Of a DNA stretch of 64,000 nucleotides, positions 1-8,719 are shown piece by piece. Origin of the DNA: Reyranella aquatilis (GTDB lineage: Bacteria; Pseudomonadota; Alphaproteobacteria; Reyranellales; Reyranellaceae); NCBI RefSeq assembly GCF_020880995.1, contig NZ_JAJISD010000002.1, positions 1 to 64,000 on the forward strand. Direction: 5' to 3'. The notes below the pieces were generated by a model that was not told the DNA's origin, made no database searches, and saw only the letters and a list, made by a program, of their open reading frames with translations. The translations under genes and the position numbers were made by a program. Position 1 is the first letter of the stretch. Each line of letters starts with the position of its first letter.

Positions 1-123
1 GAAGTTCGTCAGCCAGTTGATGCCGCCCTCGGCACCAATGTACAGACCCGGCTGCGGCGACTGCGCCTGCGCCGCAACAGGCAGCGCGACGATGGCGGCG
101 GCCGCCAGAAGAGCCTTCTTCAT
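1..123 (-). CDS. Outer-membrane beta-barrel protein, N-terminal fragment
   Basis: The gene runs off the left edge, so only its first 41 residues are visible. It starts at the ATG at 123, preceded by a strong AAAGGAGA ribosome site. The product has a Sec signal peptide (KK, a hydrophobic Ala-rich core, AQAQ cleavage region) followed by the PGLYIGAEGGINW pattern, which is the usual first strand of small alphaproteobacterial OmpA/Omp25-type porin-like barrels. Family membership is inferred from this start only; the barrel itself and any OmpA peptidoglycan-binding domain lie outside the window. Confidence 0.6.
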   Translation of the reverse strand, partial: MKKALLAAAAIVALPVAAQAQSPQPGLYIGAEGGINWLTNF

Positions 124-444
124 CAGATATCTCCTTTACTTACACAGCCCACCGCGAGGCGGCTGGGCAGAAATTCTTCGCGTTAGCGGGGAGAATGTAC
201 CTGAGCCTCCCCCGGGCACGCCACAAACTAAGGCTGGTTGCGCTCATTGTTGCCAGCACTGTGGCGCCTCAGCCACACTTTCACAGGCCCGCCGCCCCAT
301 CGATAGAGTTTCCCAAAAAGACTTTTTCAAAAATGGCTCTCCACGGGCCGGATGGCACAGTTTCTTAATCGGTCTCTTCACGCCATCTGATTGCAACATC
401 CTCTCGGAAGACGCAGAATCGGCGCTCGGGGGTGGTCAGCGACG
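124..444. other. Intergenic region, no gene recognised
   Basis: This 321-base stretch lies between two divergent genes and should hold the promoters of both. It is somewhat richer in A+T than the flanking genes, notably around 310-335. No open frame with a credible start, no RNA gene and no convincing sigma-70 -35/-10 pair was found. Confidence 0.5.
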
Positions 445-870
445 ATGAGATTTGCTTCAGCAGTTCTGCTCGCCGTTGCCGGCTGGGCGGTCGGTGCAGC
501 GGCGCAGCCGCGCGGGCCCGAGGGTTTCCGCGTCTGCAATCTGACCGCCGCAGAGATCGAAGTGGCCAAGGCGCTGGACACCGGCGCCAGCGACGGCACG
601 GGTCGCATTGTCATTTCGGAGGGCTGGTACAGGCTGCCGCCCAACGCCTGTACGGTCCTCTGGAGCGGTCCGCTGCAGTACGATCATTACCTCGTCTACG
701 CCCAGGACAAGGCTTCGGGGCGCGAATGGGGGGGAACGGTGCCCGCCTGCGTCACCCCTCAGGCGTTCACGATCCGGGCCGGCGCGTGCGGCCCGAGCCA
801 CCAGCGGCGCCTGTTCAGACAGGTTTCCGTCGGGCGCCAGAACGGCTGGACCCACAATTTCACGCCATGA
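445..870 (+). CDS. DUF1036 family exported protein
   Basis: The protein is 141 residues, with a signal peptide of about 20 residues ending in GAAAQ. The mature part has the DUF1036 pattern: an early VCNLT segment, a central SEGWYRLPPNAC motif, then a YLVYAQD strand and paired cysteines. These proteins are small, secreted or periplasmic, and of unknown function. The ATG at 445 is chosen because an upstream in-frame start would put charged residues ahead of the signal peptide. The stop overlaps the next start (ATGA), so it is probably translated together with the SGNH hydrolase downstream. Confidence 0.8.
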   Translation: MRFASAVLLAVAGWAVGAAAQPRGPEGFRVCNLTAAEIEVAKALDTGASDGTGRIVISEGWYRLPPNACTVLWSGPLQYDHYLVYAQDKASGREWGGTVPACVTPQAFTIRAGACGPSHQRRLFRQVSVGRQNGWTHNFTP

Positions 871-2153
871 AGGCCTTTCTCCTCGACCATATCGGTCTGT
901 CGCACCCGCGTCGCTTCGAACGGACGATCGGCGTCCTGGTGGCCTGCATCCTCGGGCTCGTGGTCGGCGCGGTGGCGTTGCGGCTGGTCCTGAAGGACGA
1001 GTTCCACTTCAACTCGCCGCGCTTCTGGTACTTCACCTACCTCGCGGCACTGCTTCTTCTCGCCATCGTCTGCGTCCGGCTTCCCCGGCTGACCATGGTC
1101 CTGCTGTCGGTGGCGGCGCTGGAGATCGGCCTCGGGTTCGGCACGGCCCTGCTCTACAAGCTGCGGCTTTCCTCCTCGGAGACACTGTTCGCCCGCGACT
1201 ATGTGCGGCCCCACTACGACTGGCACCCGCTTCTGCAGGTCCGCCAGGTCCCGACGGCAGTGGCCCGCAGCACCCGCGAGGTGGCCTACGTGAACGCGGA
1301 GCGGCGGCGCGGCCGCGAGCGCGATCCGCAGGAACTCAGGAGCAAGTCCGTCGTCGCCCTGATCGGCGGATCGACGACGCTCGACATCCTCTCGCGCGAA
1401 GGCGAGACCTGGGCCGAGCACCTCGAACGGCTGCTCGGCGCCGACCGCTACGCGGTGATCAACCACGGCGTGAGCGGCTATACGACCTCGGAGCACGTCA
1501 TCCAGACCGCCTTCTATCAGGACAGTTTCGGCGTTCCGGCCAACTGCGCGGTCTACTATATCGGCTGGAACGACCTCCGGAATGCCCACGTCCGCGACCT
1601 CGACCCGGCCTATGCCACCAATCATCTGGTCGGCCAGATCGACGCCCTCGACGCCCGGCGTATCAACGGTCCCGCCCTCTCGGTCTCGCCGATCCTGTCC
1701 TTCCTGGGCAAGCTGGCCATCCTGGCCTTCGACACGGTTCGCCCACCGGCGCCGGTCCGCAGCGATGGCGGCAAAGGACCCGATCCGGCGCTGGAGAAGA
1801 TCTACGCCCGCAATATCGCAACGATCTCCGCGATCAATCGCGGACGGGGCATTCGCACGGTCTGGATCGGCCAGGTCATGAACAAGGCCGGCCTCAAGGA
1901 CGACCAGATGGAGGGATGGCTCCCGTTCGTCCGTGACACCGAGATTCCAGCCATGATCGACTGGCTGAACGGCATCCTCAAGCGAGAGGCCGAGCGGCTG
2001 GGCGACACATACATCGACGTCCCCGGCGATGCGCTGGCGCCGGAAGACTTCGGCGATGTCGGGCATTTCAAGGCGAGCGGCTCACGCAAGTTCGCCGAGG
2101 CGATCGCGCCCGCCGTCGGGCGCGCGTGTGCAAGCACACCTGCACCACGGTGA
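867..2153 (+). CDS. Membrane-anchored SGNH/GDSL-type hydrolase
   Basis: The product is 428 residues. Three hydrophobic segments lie in about residues 25-125, followed by a periplasmic or cytoplasmic domain with the SGNH hydrolase blocks: GGST with the putative nucleophile Ser169, GWND at 233-236 (block III) and DVGH at 397-400 (block V, Asp and His). Such enzymes deacylate or acylate sugars or lipids, often on cell-surface polymers, but nothing here identifies the substrate. The start overlaps the stop of the DUF1036 gene by ATGA, so the two are probably co-translated. Family confidence is good; biological role unknown. Confidence 0.75.
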   Translation: MKAFLLDHIGLSHPRRFERTIGVLVACILGLVVGAVALRLVLKDEFHFNSPRFWYFTYLAALLLLAIVCVRLPRLTMVLLSVAALEIGLGFGTALLYKLRLSSSETLFARDYVRPHYDWHPLLQVRQVPTAVARSTREVAYVNAERRRGRERDPQELRSKSVVALIGGSTTLDILSREGETWAEHLERLLGADRYAVINHGVSGYTTSEHVIQTAFYQDSFGVPANCAVYYIGWNDLRNAHVRDLDPAYATNHLVGQIDALDARRINGPALSVSPILSFLGKLAILAFDTVRPPAPVRSDGGKGPDPALEKIYARNIATISAINRGRGIRTVWIGQVMNKAGLKDDQMEGWLPFVRDTEIPAMIDWLNGILKREAERLGDTYIDVPGDALAPEDFGDVGHFKASGSRKFAEAIAPAVGRACASTPAPR

Positions 2154-2227
2154 ATTCGAGGACGGCCAGAGCGAAGAACCGTTGGACGTCAGCCAGACGT
2201 AATGGACCGCGGTCTAGTTTCCATGCC

Positions 2228-2719
2228 GTGCCGACACCCAACATCCTCCACCTGATCGCAGCCCTTGCCGCCGGTGCCACGATCTACCTGCTGCAGAGAG
2301 AGGCGCGCGGACGTTCGCTGAGCCCCGGCCAGCTCTTCGCCGGCCTTCCCTTTGCGCTCGTGACGGCGCTGCTGCTGCTCGCGATGCAGTCGCCCGCCGA
2401 CCGGCAACCGGTTCTCTGGCTCGCAGGCCTGGCCGGCGGGACGGCGGCCGGGGTCATCCGTGGCCTTTTCCTGACACTGCAACTCGATCGAATGTACTCC
2501 CGCCTCCGCCTGCCCAACGGGCGCGACGGACTGTGGGCCGCGTGCGGGATGGCCGCTTTCCTCGTCGCGGCGTTCGCGGCCGCGCTCGCCGGACCGGCGA
2601 TCCCGTTCGTGGAACCCGGCGCCACCGGCGCGGTCGCCGCCTGCGCGGGATATCTCGTCGGCCGCGCGGGCACCCTGTGGCGCCGCTCTCTCACCGCCCC
2701 TCATTCCACACTTCACTGA
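2228..2719 (+). CDS. Hypothetical polytopic membrane protein
   Basis: This 163-residue protein has about five hydrophobic segments (near residues 6-20, 38-53, 58-78, 97-118 and 125-145) and a short tail. I do not recognise the family; the layout recalls small CcdC/DUF1453-like membrane proteins, but no diagnostic motif supports that. The GTG at 2228 is chosen because it directly precedes the first membrane segment and because the 34 codons upstream read as basic, low-complexity sequence. No strong ribosome site precedes it, so the start is uncertain. Confidence 0.5.
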   Translation: MPTPNILHLIAALAAGATIYLLQREARGRSLSPGQLFAGLPFALVTALLLLAMQSPADRQPVLWLAGLAGGTAAGVIRGLFLTLQLDRMYSRLRLPNGRDGLWAACGMAAFLVAAFAAALAGPAIPFVEPGATGAVAACAGYLVGRAGTLWRRSLTAPHSTLH

Positions 2720-2806
2720 CGTCACGGATCGTCGGGCTGCAACATGCCCGGGAACGAAGAGGCACCACGCCCGTTGAGGAGGTCCCTTTCCCAATGGAGT
2801 CCCCGC

Positions 2807-3196
2807 ATGCGCACGCTTCTCCTCACCGCCACGATCGCCACCGCCGCCGCTCTCGCCACGCCCGTCATCGTGCTGGCTCAGGGAACCCCACAGACCGTCC
2901 AGCTGGTGAAGGTCGACGTCATGAAGGTCTCGACGGGGTATCGCGCCAGCAAGGTCATCGGCTCGAGCGTCGTGAACGAGGCCGGAGACACCGTCGGCAA
3001 GGTCGACGAGATCATCGTCGGACCGGACGGTAAGGCGCCCTTCGTCGTCCTCTCGGTCGGTGGTTTCCTCGGCGTGGGCGACAAGCTCGTTGCCCTGCCC
3101 TACGAGCAGATGCGGACCGATGGCAAGAAGATCGTCCTGCCCGGCGCCACCAAGGACTCCCTCAAGTCGCTGCCCGAGTTCAAGTACGCCTCCTGA
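2807..3196 (+). CDS. PRC-barrel domain exported protein
   Basis: The 129-residue product has a signal peptide of about 25 residues ending VLAQG, then one PRC-barrel domain: SKVIGSSVVNEAGDTVGKVDEIIV followed by a VVLSVGGFLGVGDKLVALPY strand pair. PRC-barrels of this exported type are common in alphaproteobacteria, often several per genome, and are suggested to bind partners or respond to envelope stress. The ATG at 2807 has a GGAG site eight bases upstream and places the signal peptide at the N-terminus. It ends two bases before the MgtC gene, suggesting co-transcription. Confidence 0.82.
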   Translation: MRTLLLTATIATAAALATPVIVLAQGTPQTVQLVKVDVMKVSTGYRASKVIGSSVVNEAGDTVGKVDEIIVGPDGKAPFVVLSVGGFLGVGDKLVALPYEQMRTDGKKIVLPGATKDSLKSLPEFKYAS

Positions 3197-3198
3197 CG

Positions 3199-3756
3199 AT
3201 GGGCGCTCTCACGGAAGAGTTCGCTCACCCGACCTTCCTCGCCTTTCCTGTGATTGCGGCGCGGCTCCTGTTTGCCGCGCTGCTCGGCGCGTTGATCGGC
3301 TTTGAGCGCGAATGGCGCGCCCGACCCGCCGGCCTGCGAACCCATATCCTGATCTGCGTGGCGGCAGCGACCTTCGGAATCCTCACGGTCGAGATCGCCC
3401 ATTCCACCGCCTTCGTCGGACGCGAAACGGTGAGCGATCCGCTCCGCGCGGTGGAGGCGGTGACGGCCGGCGTGGCGTTTCTGGCCGCAGGGTCGATCCT
3501 GTTCACGCGCGGCGAGGTGCAGGGGCTCACCACGGGAGCGGGGATGTGGCTGGCAGGAGCCGTCGGTCTCTCCTGCGGCTTCGGCCTCTGGCAGATCGCC
3601 GGGCTCGGGACTTTCCTGATCCTGGTCGTGATGGGGCTGCTTCATTCCTTCGAGGTGAAACTCGGGATTGCCGCGGACAAGCGCGCTCATCAGCGCGAGC
3701 GCCGGGAGGCGCGGTCGTCCCACAAGGCAAAGGACGATACCGAAGACCGGTGCTAA
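3199..3756 (+). CDS. MgtC/SapB family membrane protein
   Basis: The protein is 185 residues with about five membrane segments. It carries the MgtC/SapB signature GALIGFEREWRARPAGLRTH early on, followed by ICVAAATFGIL and later GVAFLAAGSILF, which is the usual positioning for the family. MgtC proteins sit in the inner membrane and are linked to Mg2+ limitation, acid stress and F-ATPase regulation, though many environmental homologues are uncharacterised. The C-terminal tail is charged and lacks a recognisable ACT-like domain. It follows the PRC-barrel gene after two bases. Confidence 0.85.
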   Translation: MGALTEEFAHPTFLAFPVIAARLLFAALLGALIGFEREWRARPAGLRTHILICVAAATFGILTVEIAHSTAFVGRETVSDPLRAVEAVTAGVAFLAAGSILFTRGEVQGLTTGAGMWLAGAVGLSCGFGLWQIAGLGTFLILVVMGLLHSFEVKLGIAADKRAHQRERREARSSHKAKDDTEDRC

Positions 3757-3768
3757 CCTACGCCGGCC

Positions 3769-4590
3769 ATGCGGTCCGTCGTCTTCCGATCCCTGCTCTT
3801 TGCCGTCGCCTTCGGCGCCGGCCTTCCTGCGATGGCGCAGACGTCGAGGCCGGTTCCAGAACTCGGGACGGCGCCGATTCCGCGGCAGTTGCCCACCCTC
3901 CCGACGCCCGGCCAGCCGCCGGCGGCCAGCGACGAAGTGAAGGATCCCAAGACGGGCTGCGGCGTGGTGATGATGAACGCCGAACCCAATATCAGCATCA
4001 GCTGGTCGGGTGCGTGCGATTACGACCTTGCCCAGGGCAAGGGTGTCCTGCAGTGGTACAAGGGCGGCATTCCCACGGATCGTTATGAAGGCGAGATGAA
4101 GGACGGCCTCTACGAGGGCCAGGGCAAGCTCACCTACGCCAACAAGGCGCGCTACGAAGGCGAGTTCAAGGCCGGCGAGCGCGACGGCAAGGGCACCTAC
4201 GTCTTTCCGAGCGGCGCGAAGCTGACCGCGGAGTTCCGCGAGGGCCGGCCGCAGGGCCACGGCATGTATGTCTGGCCCAACGGCAATCGCTACATCGGCG
4301 ACTTCCGCGACAATCAGCGCACGGGCCGTGGCATCATCATGTTCACCGACGGCGGACGCTACGAGGGCGAATTCGTGAATGGCAAGATGCAGGGCCGTGG
4401 CCTGCGCGTCTGGGCGAACGGCTCGCGCTACGAAGGCGAATGGATGAACGATCAGGCCAACGGCTGGGGCACGAAATCAGGCGGTCCCGACGGGCAGGTC
4501 TTCAGCGGCATGTGGGTCAACGGCTGCTTCCGCGACAACCAGCGCTGGGCCACCGTCGGCGCAACCGCCGCGTCCTGTGGCTTCCAGTAG
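3769..4590 (+). CDS. Exported MORN-repeat protein
   Basis: This 273-residue protein has a signal peptide (cleavage near AMAQ-TSR), a Pro-rich linker, and about six MORN repeats from residue 106 to 250, each with the YEGEF...G.G...NG pattern. A short Cys-containing tail (GCFRDNQRW, SCGF) may be disulfide-bonded with Cys65. MORN repeats form elongated beta-hairpin arrays and usually act as structural or lipid-contacting modules; bacterial exported examples have no assigned function. It begins 12 bases after the MgtC gene. Confidence 0.85.
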   Translation: MRSVVFRSLLFAVAFGAGLPAMAQTSRPVPELGTAPIPRQLPTLPTPGQPPAASDEVKDPKTGCGVVMMNAEPNISISWSGACDYDLAQGKGVLQWYKGGIPTDRYEGEMKDGLYEGQGKLTYANKARYEGEFKAGERDGKGTYVFPSGAKLTAEFREGRPQGHGMYVWPNGNRYIGDFRDNQRTGRGIIMFTDGGRYEGEFVNGKMQGRGLRVWANGSRYEGEWMNDQANGWGTKSGGPDGQVFSGMWVNGCFRDNQRWATVGATAASCGFQ

Positions 4591-4605
4591 GACCGGAGGG
4601 CCCCT

Positions 4606-4830
4606 ATGTCAGCCAGCCCCGAGCTGATGATGATCCAGTTCCTCGAATGGGTGGCCGCCCGGCCCCGCCGTCGCGAAGACGTGCTGGAGGCCTGGCAGAG
4701 CTCCTGCCCGCGCTTCCCCGTCTGGGAGGATGCCCGCGCCGATGGGCTGATCCGCCAGTATGGTGGCGAAGCGGGCGAGCACCGCGTCGAACTGACCGAA
4801 CGCGGCAGGGCGATGCTCGGTCGCGGCTGA
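4606..4830 (+). CDS. Small hypothetical protein, winged-helix-like
   Basis: This 74-residue protein contains a predicted helix-rich segment (QFLEWVAARPRRREDVLEAW) followed by ADGLIRQY and a terminal VELTERGRAML. The last motif resembles the wing end of short winged-helix proteins (L-T-x-x-G-R). There are no membrane segments or cysteine clusters. The ATG at 4606 has a GGAGGG site nine bases upstream. It lies 15 bases after the MORN gene. The function is unknown; DNA binding is only suggested by the C-terminal motif. Confidence 0.6.
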   Translation: MSASPELMMIQFLEWVAARPRRREDVLEAWQSSCPRFPVWEDARADGLIRQYGGEAGEHRVELTERGRAMLGRG

Positions 4831-4893
4831 CATCGACGTCGCGGACGCGCCCGACATCTCCCCACGTCCGGCGACTGCGCCTATAGTACCACC

Positions 4894-5937
4894 ATGACGT
4901 TGCAACGTGCCGCACTGTGGGCCGTGGTTATCGCCGCGACGATCTTCCTGCTCGTCGCCGGGCGCGGTCTCCTGCTGCCGTTCGTGCTCGGCATCGTGCT
5001 CTGGTACATGGTCGATTCGCTGGCCGACACGCTCGCGCAGCCGCGGCTGGGCAGACTGCGGCTACCCCAGCCGCTCGCCCTGCTTCTCGCTGTCGTCGCC
5101 ATCGGCGGGTTGTTCTGGATCGTCGGGCGAACGATCGGCCGCAACGTGCAGGCCGTCGTCGCCGCGGTGCCGACCTATGAAGCGAGGCTCACCCACCTGA
5201 TCGAACAAGGCACGCGCATGGCCGGCATCGAACAGGCGCCGACCCTTTCCGAGCTGGTGGCGCGCATCAGCCTGGCCGACACGCTGGGCAGCGTCGCGAC
5301 CGCCGCCGCCTCGGTGGTGAGCGTCGCCGGTCTCATCCTGATCTACACGCTCTTTCTCTTCGTCGAGCAGGTCCACTTCCGGAGCAAGCTCGCCGCCATC
5401 TTCCACGGCGACGGTCAGGAAGCTCGCGTGCGCGCCGTCCTGGCCCGCATCGACCGTGAAATCCGCCTCTACATCCGCATCAAGACCACACTGGCGACGG
5501 TCACCTCCGCGCTCGCCTACGTCGTCATGTCCTCGGTCGGGGTCGACTTCGCAGGCTTCTGGGCGGTGATGGTGTTCTTCTTCTATTACATCCCGACCGT
5601 CGGCTCGATCCTCGCCATCGTCGCGCCGGCGCTCCTCACGCTGATCCAGTTCGACAACCTCACGCCCTTCCTGATCGTGCTGCTGGTGTTCGGCTCCATC
5701 CAGGTGATCACGGCCAACGTCATCGAGCCCGCGATCATGGGACGCTCGCTCAACCTCTCGCCGCTGGTGGTGATCGTGTCCCTGATCGTCTGGGGCACGA
5801 TCTGGGGCGTGGTCGGCATGTTCCTGTGCGTGCCCATCATGGTGGTGGCCCTGATCGTCCTTGCACAGTTCGAGGCGACCCGGCCGGTCGCCGTGCTGCT
5901 GTCCGCTGACGGCCGCATCCCGGAGTCGACGCCATGA
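4894..5937 (+). CDS. AI-2E family transporter (permease)
   Basis: The 347-residue product has the AI-2E/PerM architecture: two or three N-terminal membrane segments, a soluble stretch (about residues 85-140), then a block of membrane segments with FFYYIPTVGSILAIVAP, a family hallmark, and a terminal LSPLVVIVSLIVWGTIWG-type motif. Named members export autoinducer-2 or exchange Na+/H+, but the specificity of most members is unknown. Its stop overlaps the start of the META-domain gene (ATGA). Confidence 0.87.
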   Translation: MTLQRAALWAVVIAATIFLLVAGRGLLLPFVLGIVLWYMVDSLADTLAQPRLGRLRLPQPLALLLAVVAIGGLFWIVGRTIGRNVQAVVAAVPTYEARLTHLIEQGTRMAGIEQAPTLSELVARISLADTLGSVATAAASVVSVAGLILIYTLFLFVEQVHFRSKLAAIFHGDGQEARVRAVLARIDREIRLYIRIKTTLATVTSALAYVVMSSVGVDFAGFWAVMVFFFYYIPTVGSILAIVAPALLTLIQFDNLTPFLIVLLVFGSIQVITANVIEPAIMGRSLNLSPLVVIVSLIVWGTIWGVVGMFLCVPIMVVALIVLAQFEATRPVAVLLSADGRIPESTP

Positions 5938-7157
5938 AACGAACGGTTCTGCTCCTCGTCCTCCTGATGGCTGCGGGCACTGCCTCCGCCCAGGTGCCTT
6001 CGCCCAGCCAGCCGCCCACGCCGCCGCCGATGCCCACGCCGCGGGGCGAGGTCCTGTACTCGTGCCCTGGAGGCATTGATTTCGCATCGACCTTTTCCAA
6101 CGATGGTGAACTCGCCACCCTGCGCATGCCGGGCCAGCCCGACATCGAATTGTCGCGTGCACCGTCGGGCTCGGGCTTCGCTTATTCCGATTCCTACTAC
6201 GAGTTGCGTGGCCGCGGCCGCGAGGCGACGCTGACCGCCGCCGGACGCTCCATGCGCTGTCACGCCGCCGGCCGCCCCGGCGAGCCGCCCCGCACCTATG
6301 CCGGCGGCACTCTCACGGTGACGCTGTTCCCCGACGGCACGTTCCGACTGCGCGACAGGCGCGAGGGAGCGGCCGAGCCGGTGCTCGACGTCGGCCAGTG
6401 GGCACAGGAGGTGGAGGGCGGTGTCCGGATGGTCTTAAGGGGAATCGACAACAGCCGCCGCGCCTTCCGCGAACTAAGCGTCGACAAACTGGTTGCCGAC
6501 GACGGTACCGAACTCCGGCGTACCGAGAAGACCGATCCGATCGACGGCAAGTTCCGGCTGGCCGGCATGTATCGCGACGCCCAGGATGGTGGCCTCTTCA
6601 CCGCCTGTCTGGTCGGACGCACCTACGGTGTGGCGCCCGGCGGCGCGGAGCCGGAACTCGAAAAGGCCTGGGTCGAAGCCACCCCTTCGCGCGAGGCGAG
6701 CCTCTATGTCGAGATCATCGGTGGGTTCGACAACAACAACTCGATCACGGTGGATCGCTTCCTCACGCTGAAGCGCGACGGTGCCTGCCCTGCCCTGGTC
6801 TTCCGTGGATCGGCGCTGCGCGACACCGAATGGCGCCTGGTCGAACTCGATGGCACCCGGCCGACCTTCACTGAATGGCGGCGCCGACCGCTCATGCGTC
6901 TCGACGATGCCGGCCGGTTTACCGCCTCCACGGGTTGCAACACCCTGGCCGGCGACTTCGTCCTCGATCCCGATGGGCTGCGGTTCGTCCCCGGGCCGAT
7001 GACACTGATGGCGTGCCCGCCGACGGAGGCCGAGATCGAGAAGAGCTTCGTCGAGGCGCTGACGGCTGTGAGGACGGCACAGATCTCCGGCACGACGCTC
7101 GACCTCATCGACGCAACCGGCAAACGGCGCATGCGCCTTGAGGCGCGTGGGCGCTAG
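5934..7157 (+). CDS. Exported META (HslJ-like) domain protein
   Basis: The 407-residue protein starts with a clear signal peptide (cleavage near ASAQ-VPSP) and a Pro-rich linker. About residues 35-110 form a membrane-bound-lysozyme-inhibitor/COG3895-like beta domain with CPGG and a partner Cys. The C-terminal third (about 290-405) is a META domain: DTEWRLVELDG, ASTGCNTLAGDFVLD, MTLMACPPTEAEIEKSFVEAL, with the conserved Cys pair. META domains occur in HslJ and other envelope-stress proteins. The start overlaps the AI-2E gene; the stop overlaps the convergent gene downstream by four bases. Confidence 0.8.
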   Translation: MKRTVLLLVLLMAAGTASAQVPSPSQPPTPPPMPTPRGEVLYSCPGGIDFASTFSNDGELATLRMPGQPDIELSRAPSGSGFAYSDSYYELRGRGREATLTAAGRSMRCHAAGRPGEPPRTYAGGTLTVTLFPDGTFRLRDRREGAAEPVLDVGQWAQEVEGGVRMVLRGIDNSRRAFRELSVDKLVADDGTELRRTEKTDPIDGKFRLAGMYRDAQDGGLFTACLVGRTYGVAPGGAEPELEKAWVEATPSREASLYVEIIGGFDNNNSITVDRFLTLKRDGACPALVFRGSALRDTEWRLVELDGTRPTFTEWRRRPLMRLDDAGRFTASTGCNTLAGDFVLDPDGLRFVPGPMTLMACPPTEAEIEKSFVEALTAVRTAQISGTTLDLIDATGKRRMRLEARGR

Positions 7158-8665
7158 GGCGCCGGGACGGCCGTGGGATCGGCCCGCAGCGTCAGGCTCT
7201 TGTCGTCGATGGTGATCCGCAGGAACGGAATCTCCGGAAGTGCCGCGCTCCCCTGGGCCTGGCCGTCGAACTCACGATCGACGTCTCCGAACAGGCGGAG
7301 ATAGAGCTTCCACTCGATCATCGTCGGATCGATCGGAACGCTCACGGCTTCGTTCCAGTCGAGCGCCCGGATGCCGCTCTTCACGACACCGTCGACCGGG
7401 CGGTCGCGTACCAGCGTCGCCTCGAAACGGCCGATCGTGGCGCTGCGCGCGGCCTTGGTCACGGGCTTGGCCACCACGGAGATGCAGATCTGTCCGGGCG
7501 CATCCTCGCGCACGAAGTCGACGCCGCCGCCGTTCATCGTCTCGTCGGGAATGTCGTCGAGCCAGCCCAGCCGCTCGACGATAACGACCCGTCGGCGGTC
7601 CATGTCGAAACGCCAGCCGGGCGGCGGATCGAAGCAGCGCCTGACCGTGCGGGTCTCGCCGACCGGTGCCCGCGCCAGGATCTCGGGCGACACCAGCGTG
7701 TTGGATTCAGACGTCATGCTCCTCACCTTCTGGTCGAAGGCGAAAGAGCCCGGTTTCTCCGGCAGCGAAAGAAAGAGGAGCTGGAATACCTGCGTGTGGC
7801 TGGCATGACGCACGAAGAGCGACCCCGCCGCCAGTTTGGCGCGCGCGATGTCGGTCGGGAATGCGCTCCGCGGCAGCCTGAAGCGCAGGCGCTCGGGCAG
7901 CACCTCCGCCTCCCCGCGCCACGGCCCCATCGTCAGGACGGGCGGTGCGGGGCCGGCCGTCAGGCGCAGGCCCACGATGTCGATCTCGACGACGGGGTCT
8001 TCGGCGACAGGTACGGCGAAGCTCGGCGCGAACCGGGGCACCATGCCGCCGGGGGAGTCTCCGCCGACGGGGCCGGCGGCGGCGCCGTCGCGCGCGGCTC
8101 CGTCCGTCGGCACGGCCGCTCCAGCCTCGGACAACAGCGTGAGTTCGCCGGTCATCCGCCGCGGCGTGAGGATATGCGGCGTGTACGAGAGGATGACCGG
8201 TGCCTGGTCATGCGAGGCGAGCCGTTCGAGATCGGCCGGGATGCCAACGGCGGCCTGGTTGACCGCCATCGCGCGGCCCGGCGCGCCCGGGCGGTCGAGC
8301 GCCGCCCGCAAAGCCGCATTGACCGCTTCCAGCCTGTCGAACATCTCGCGGCGGCGGGGCGGCAGCCCGTCGTAGGGCTGTTCCCGCTCGGGCTCGTACC
8401 GGGCGGCCAGCGCATCGAACAGGAGGCTGGCGGCGCGAAGGGACGCGAGCAGTTCGATCCGCGCCATGCCGTCGGCGCGGGCCTGCAACTCGGCCCGCTC
8501 GGCACGCAGGTTCACGAGTTTCTCGGCGATCGTCGGTCCGACGGGGACGCCGCGCGTCTCATGCAACAAGCCGAACGCCAGCGCTCCGCACGCGACCAGC
8601 AGGACCGCGACGAGCGCCAGCGTGCGGCCCCAGTAGGATTCGGAGGCGGTCGAACCAGCCGTCAT
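7154..8665 (-). CDS. Hypothetical single-pass membrane protein
   Basis: The product is 503 residues: one N-terminal membrane segment (about residues 15-33), an Arg/Glu-rich coiled-coil-like helix (about 45-75), then a large domain rich in short beta segments. I recognise no catalytic or binding motif. The topology suggests an inner-membrane protein with its bulk in the periplasm. A short Gly/Ala-rich linker near 200-215 (AAAGPVGGDSPGG) separates two halves. The gene is isolated: it ends on the convergent META gene and its upstream neighbour has its own ribosome site. Confidence 0.6.
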   Translation of the reverse strand: MTAGSTASESYWGRTLALVAVLLVACGALAFGLLHETRGVPVGPTIAEKLVNLRAERAELQARADGMARIELLASLRAASLLFDALAARYEPEREQPYDGLPPRRREMFDRLEAVNAALRAALDRPGAPGRAMAVNQAAVGIPADLERLASHDQAPVILSYTPHILTPRRMTGELTLLSEAGAAVPTDGAARDGAAAGPVGGDSPGGMVPRFAPSFAVPVAEDPVVEIDIVGLRLTAGPAPPVLTMGPWRGEAEVLPERLRFRLPRSAFPTDIARAKLAAGSLFVRHASHTQVFQLLFLSLPEKPGSFAFDQKVRSMTSESNTLVSPEILARAPVGETRTVRRCFDPPPGWRFDMDRRRVVIVERLGWLDDIPDETMNGGGVDFVREDAPGQICISVVAKPVTKAARSATIGRFEATLVRDRPVDGVVKSGIRALDWNEAVSVPIDPTMIEWKLYLRLFGDVDREFDGQAQGSAALPEIPFLRITIDDKSLTLRADPTAVPAP

Positions 8666-8719
8666 GCGGCGCGTTCTAGCACGACCGCCGGCCGGAAAAC
8701 CGGCGGCGGATTGTCTGGA

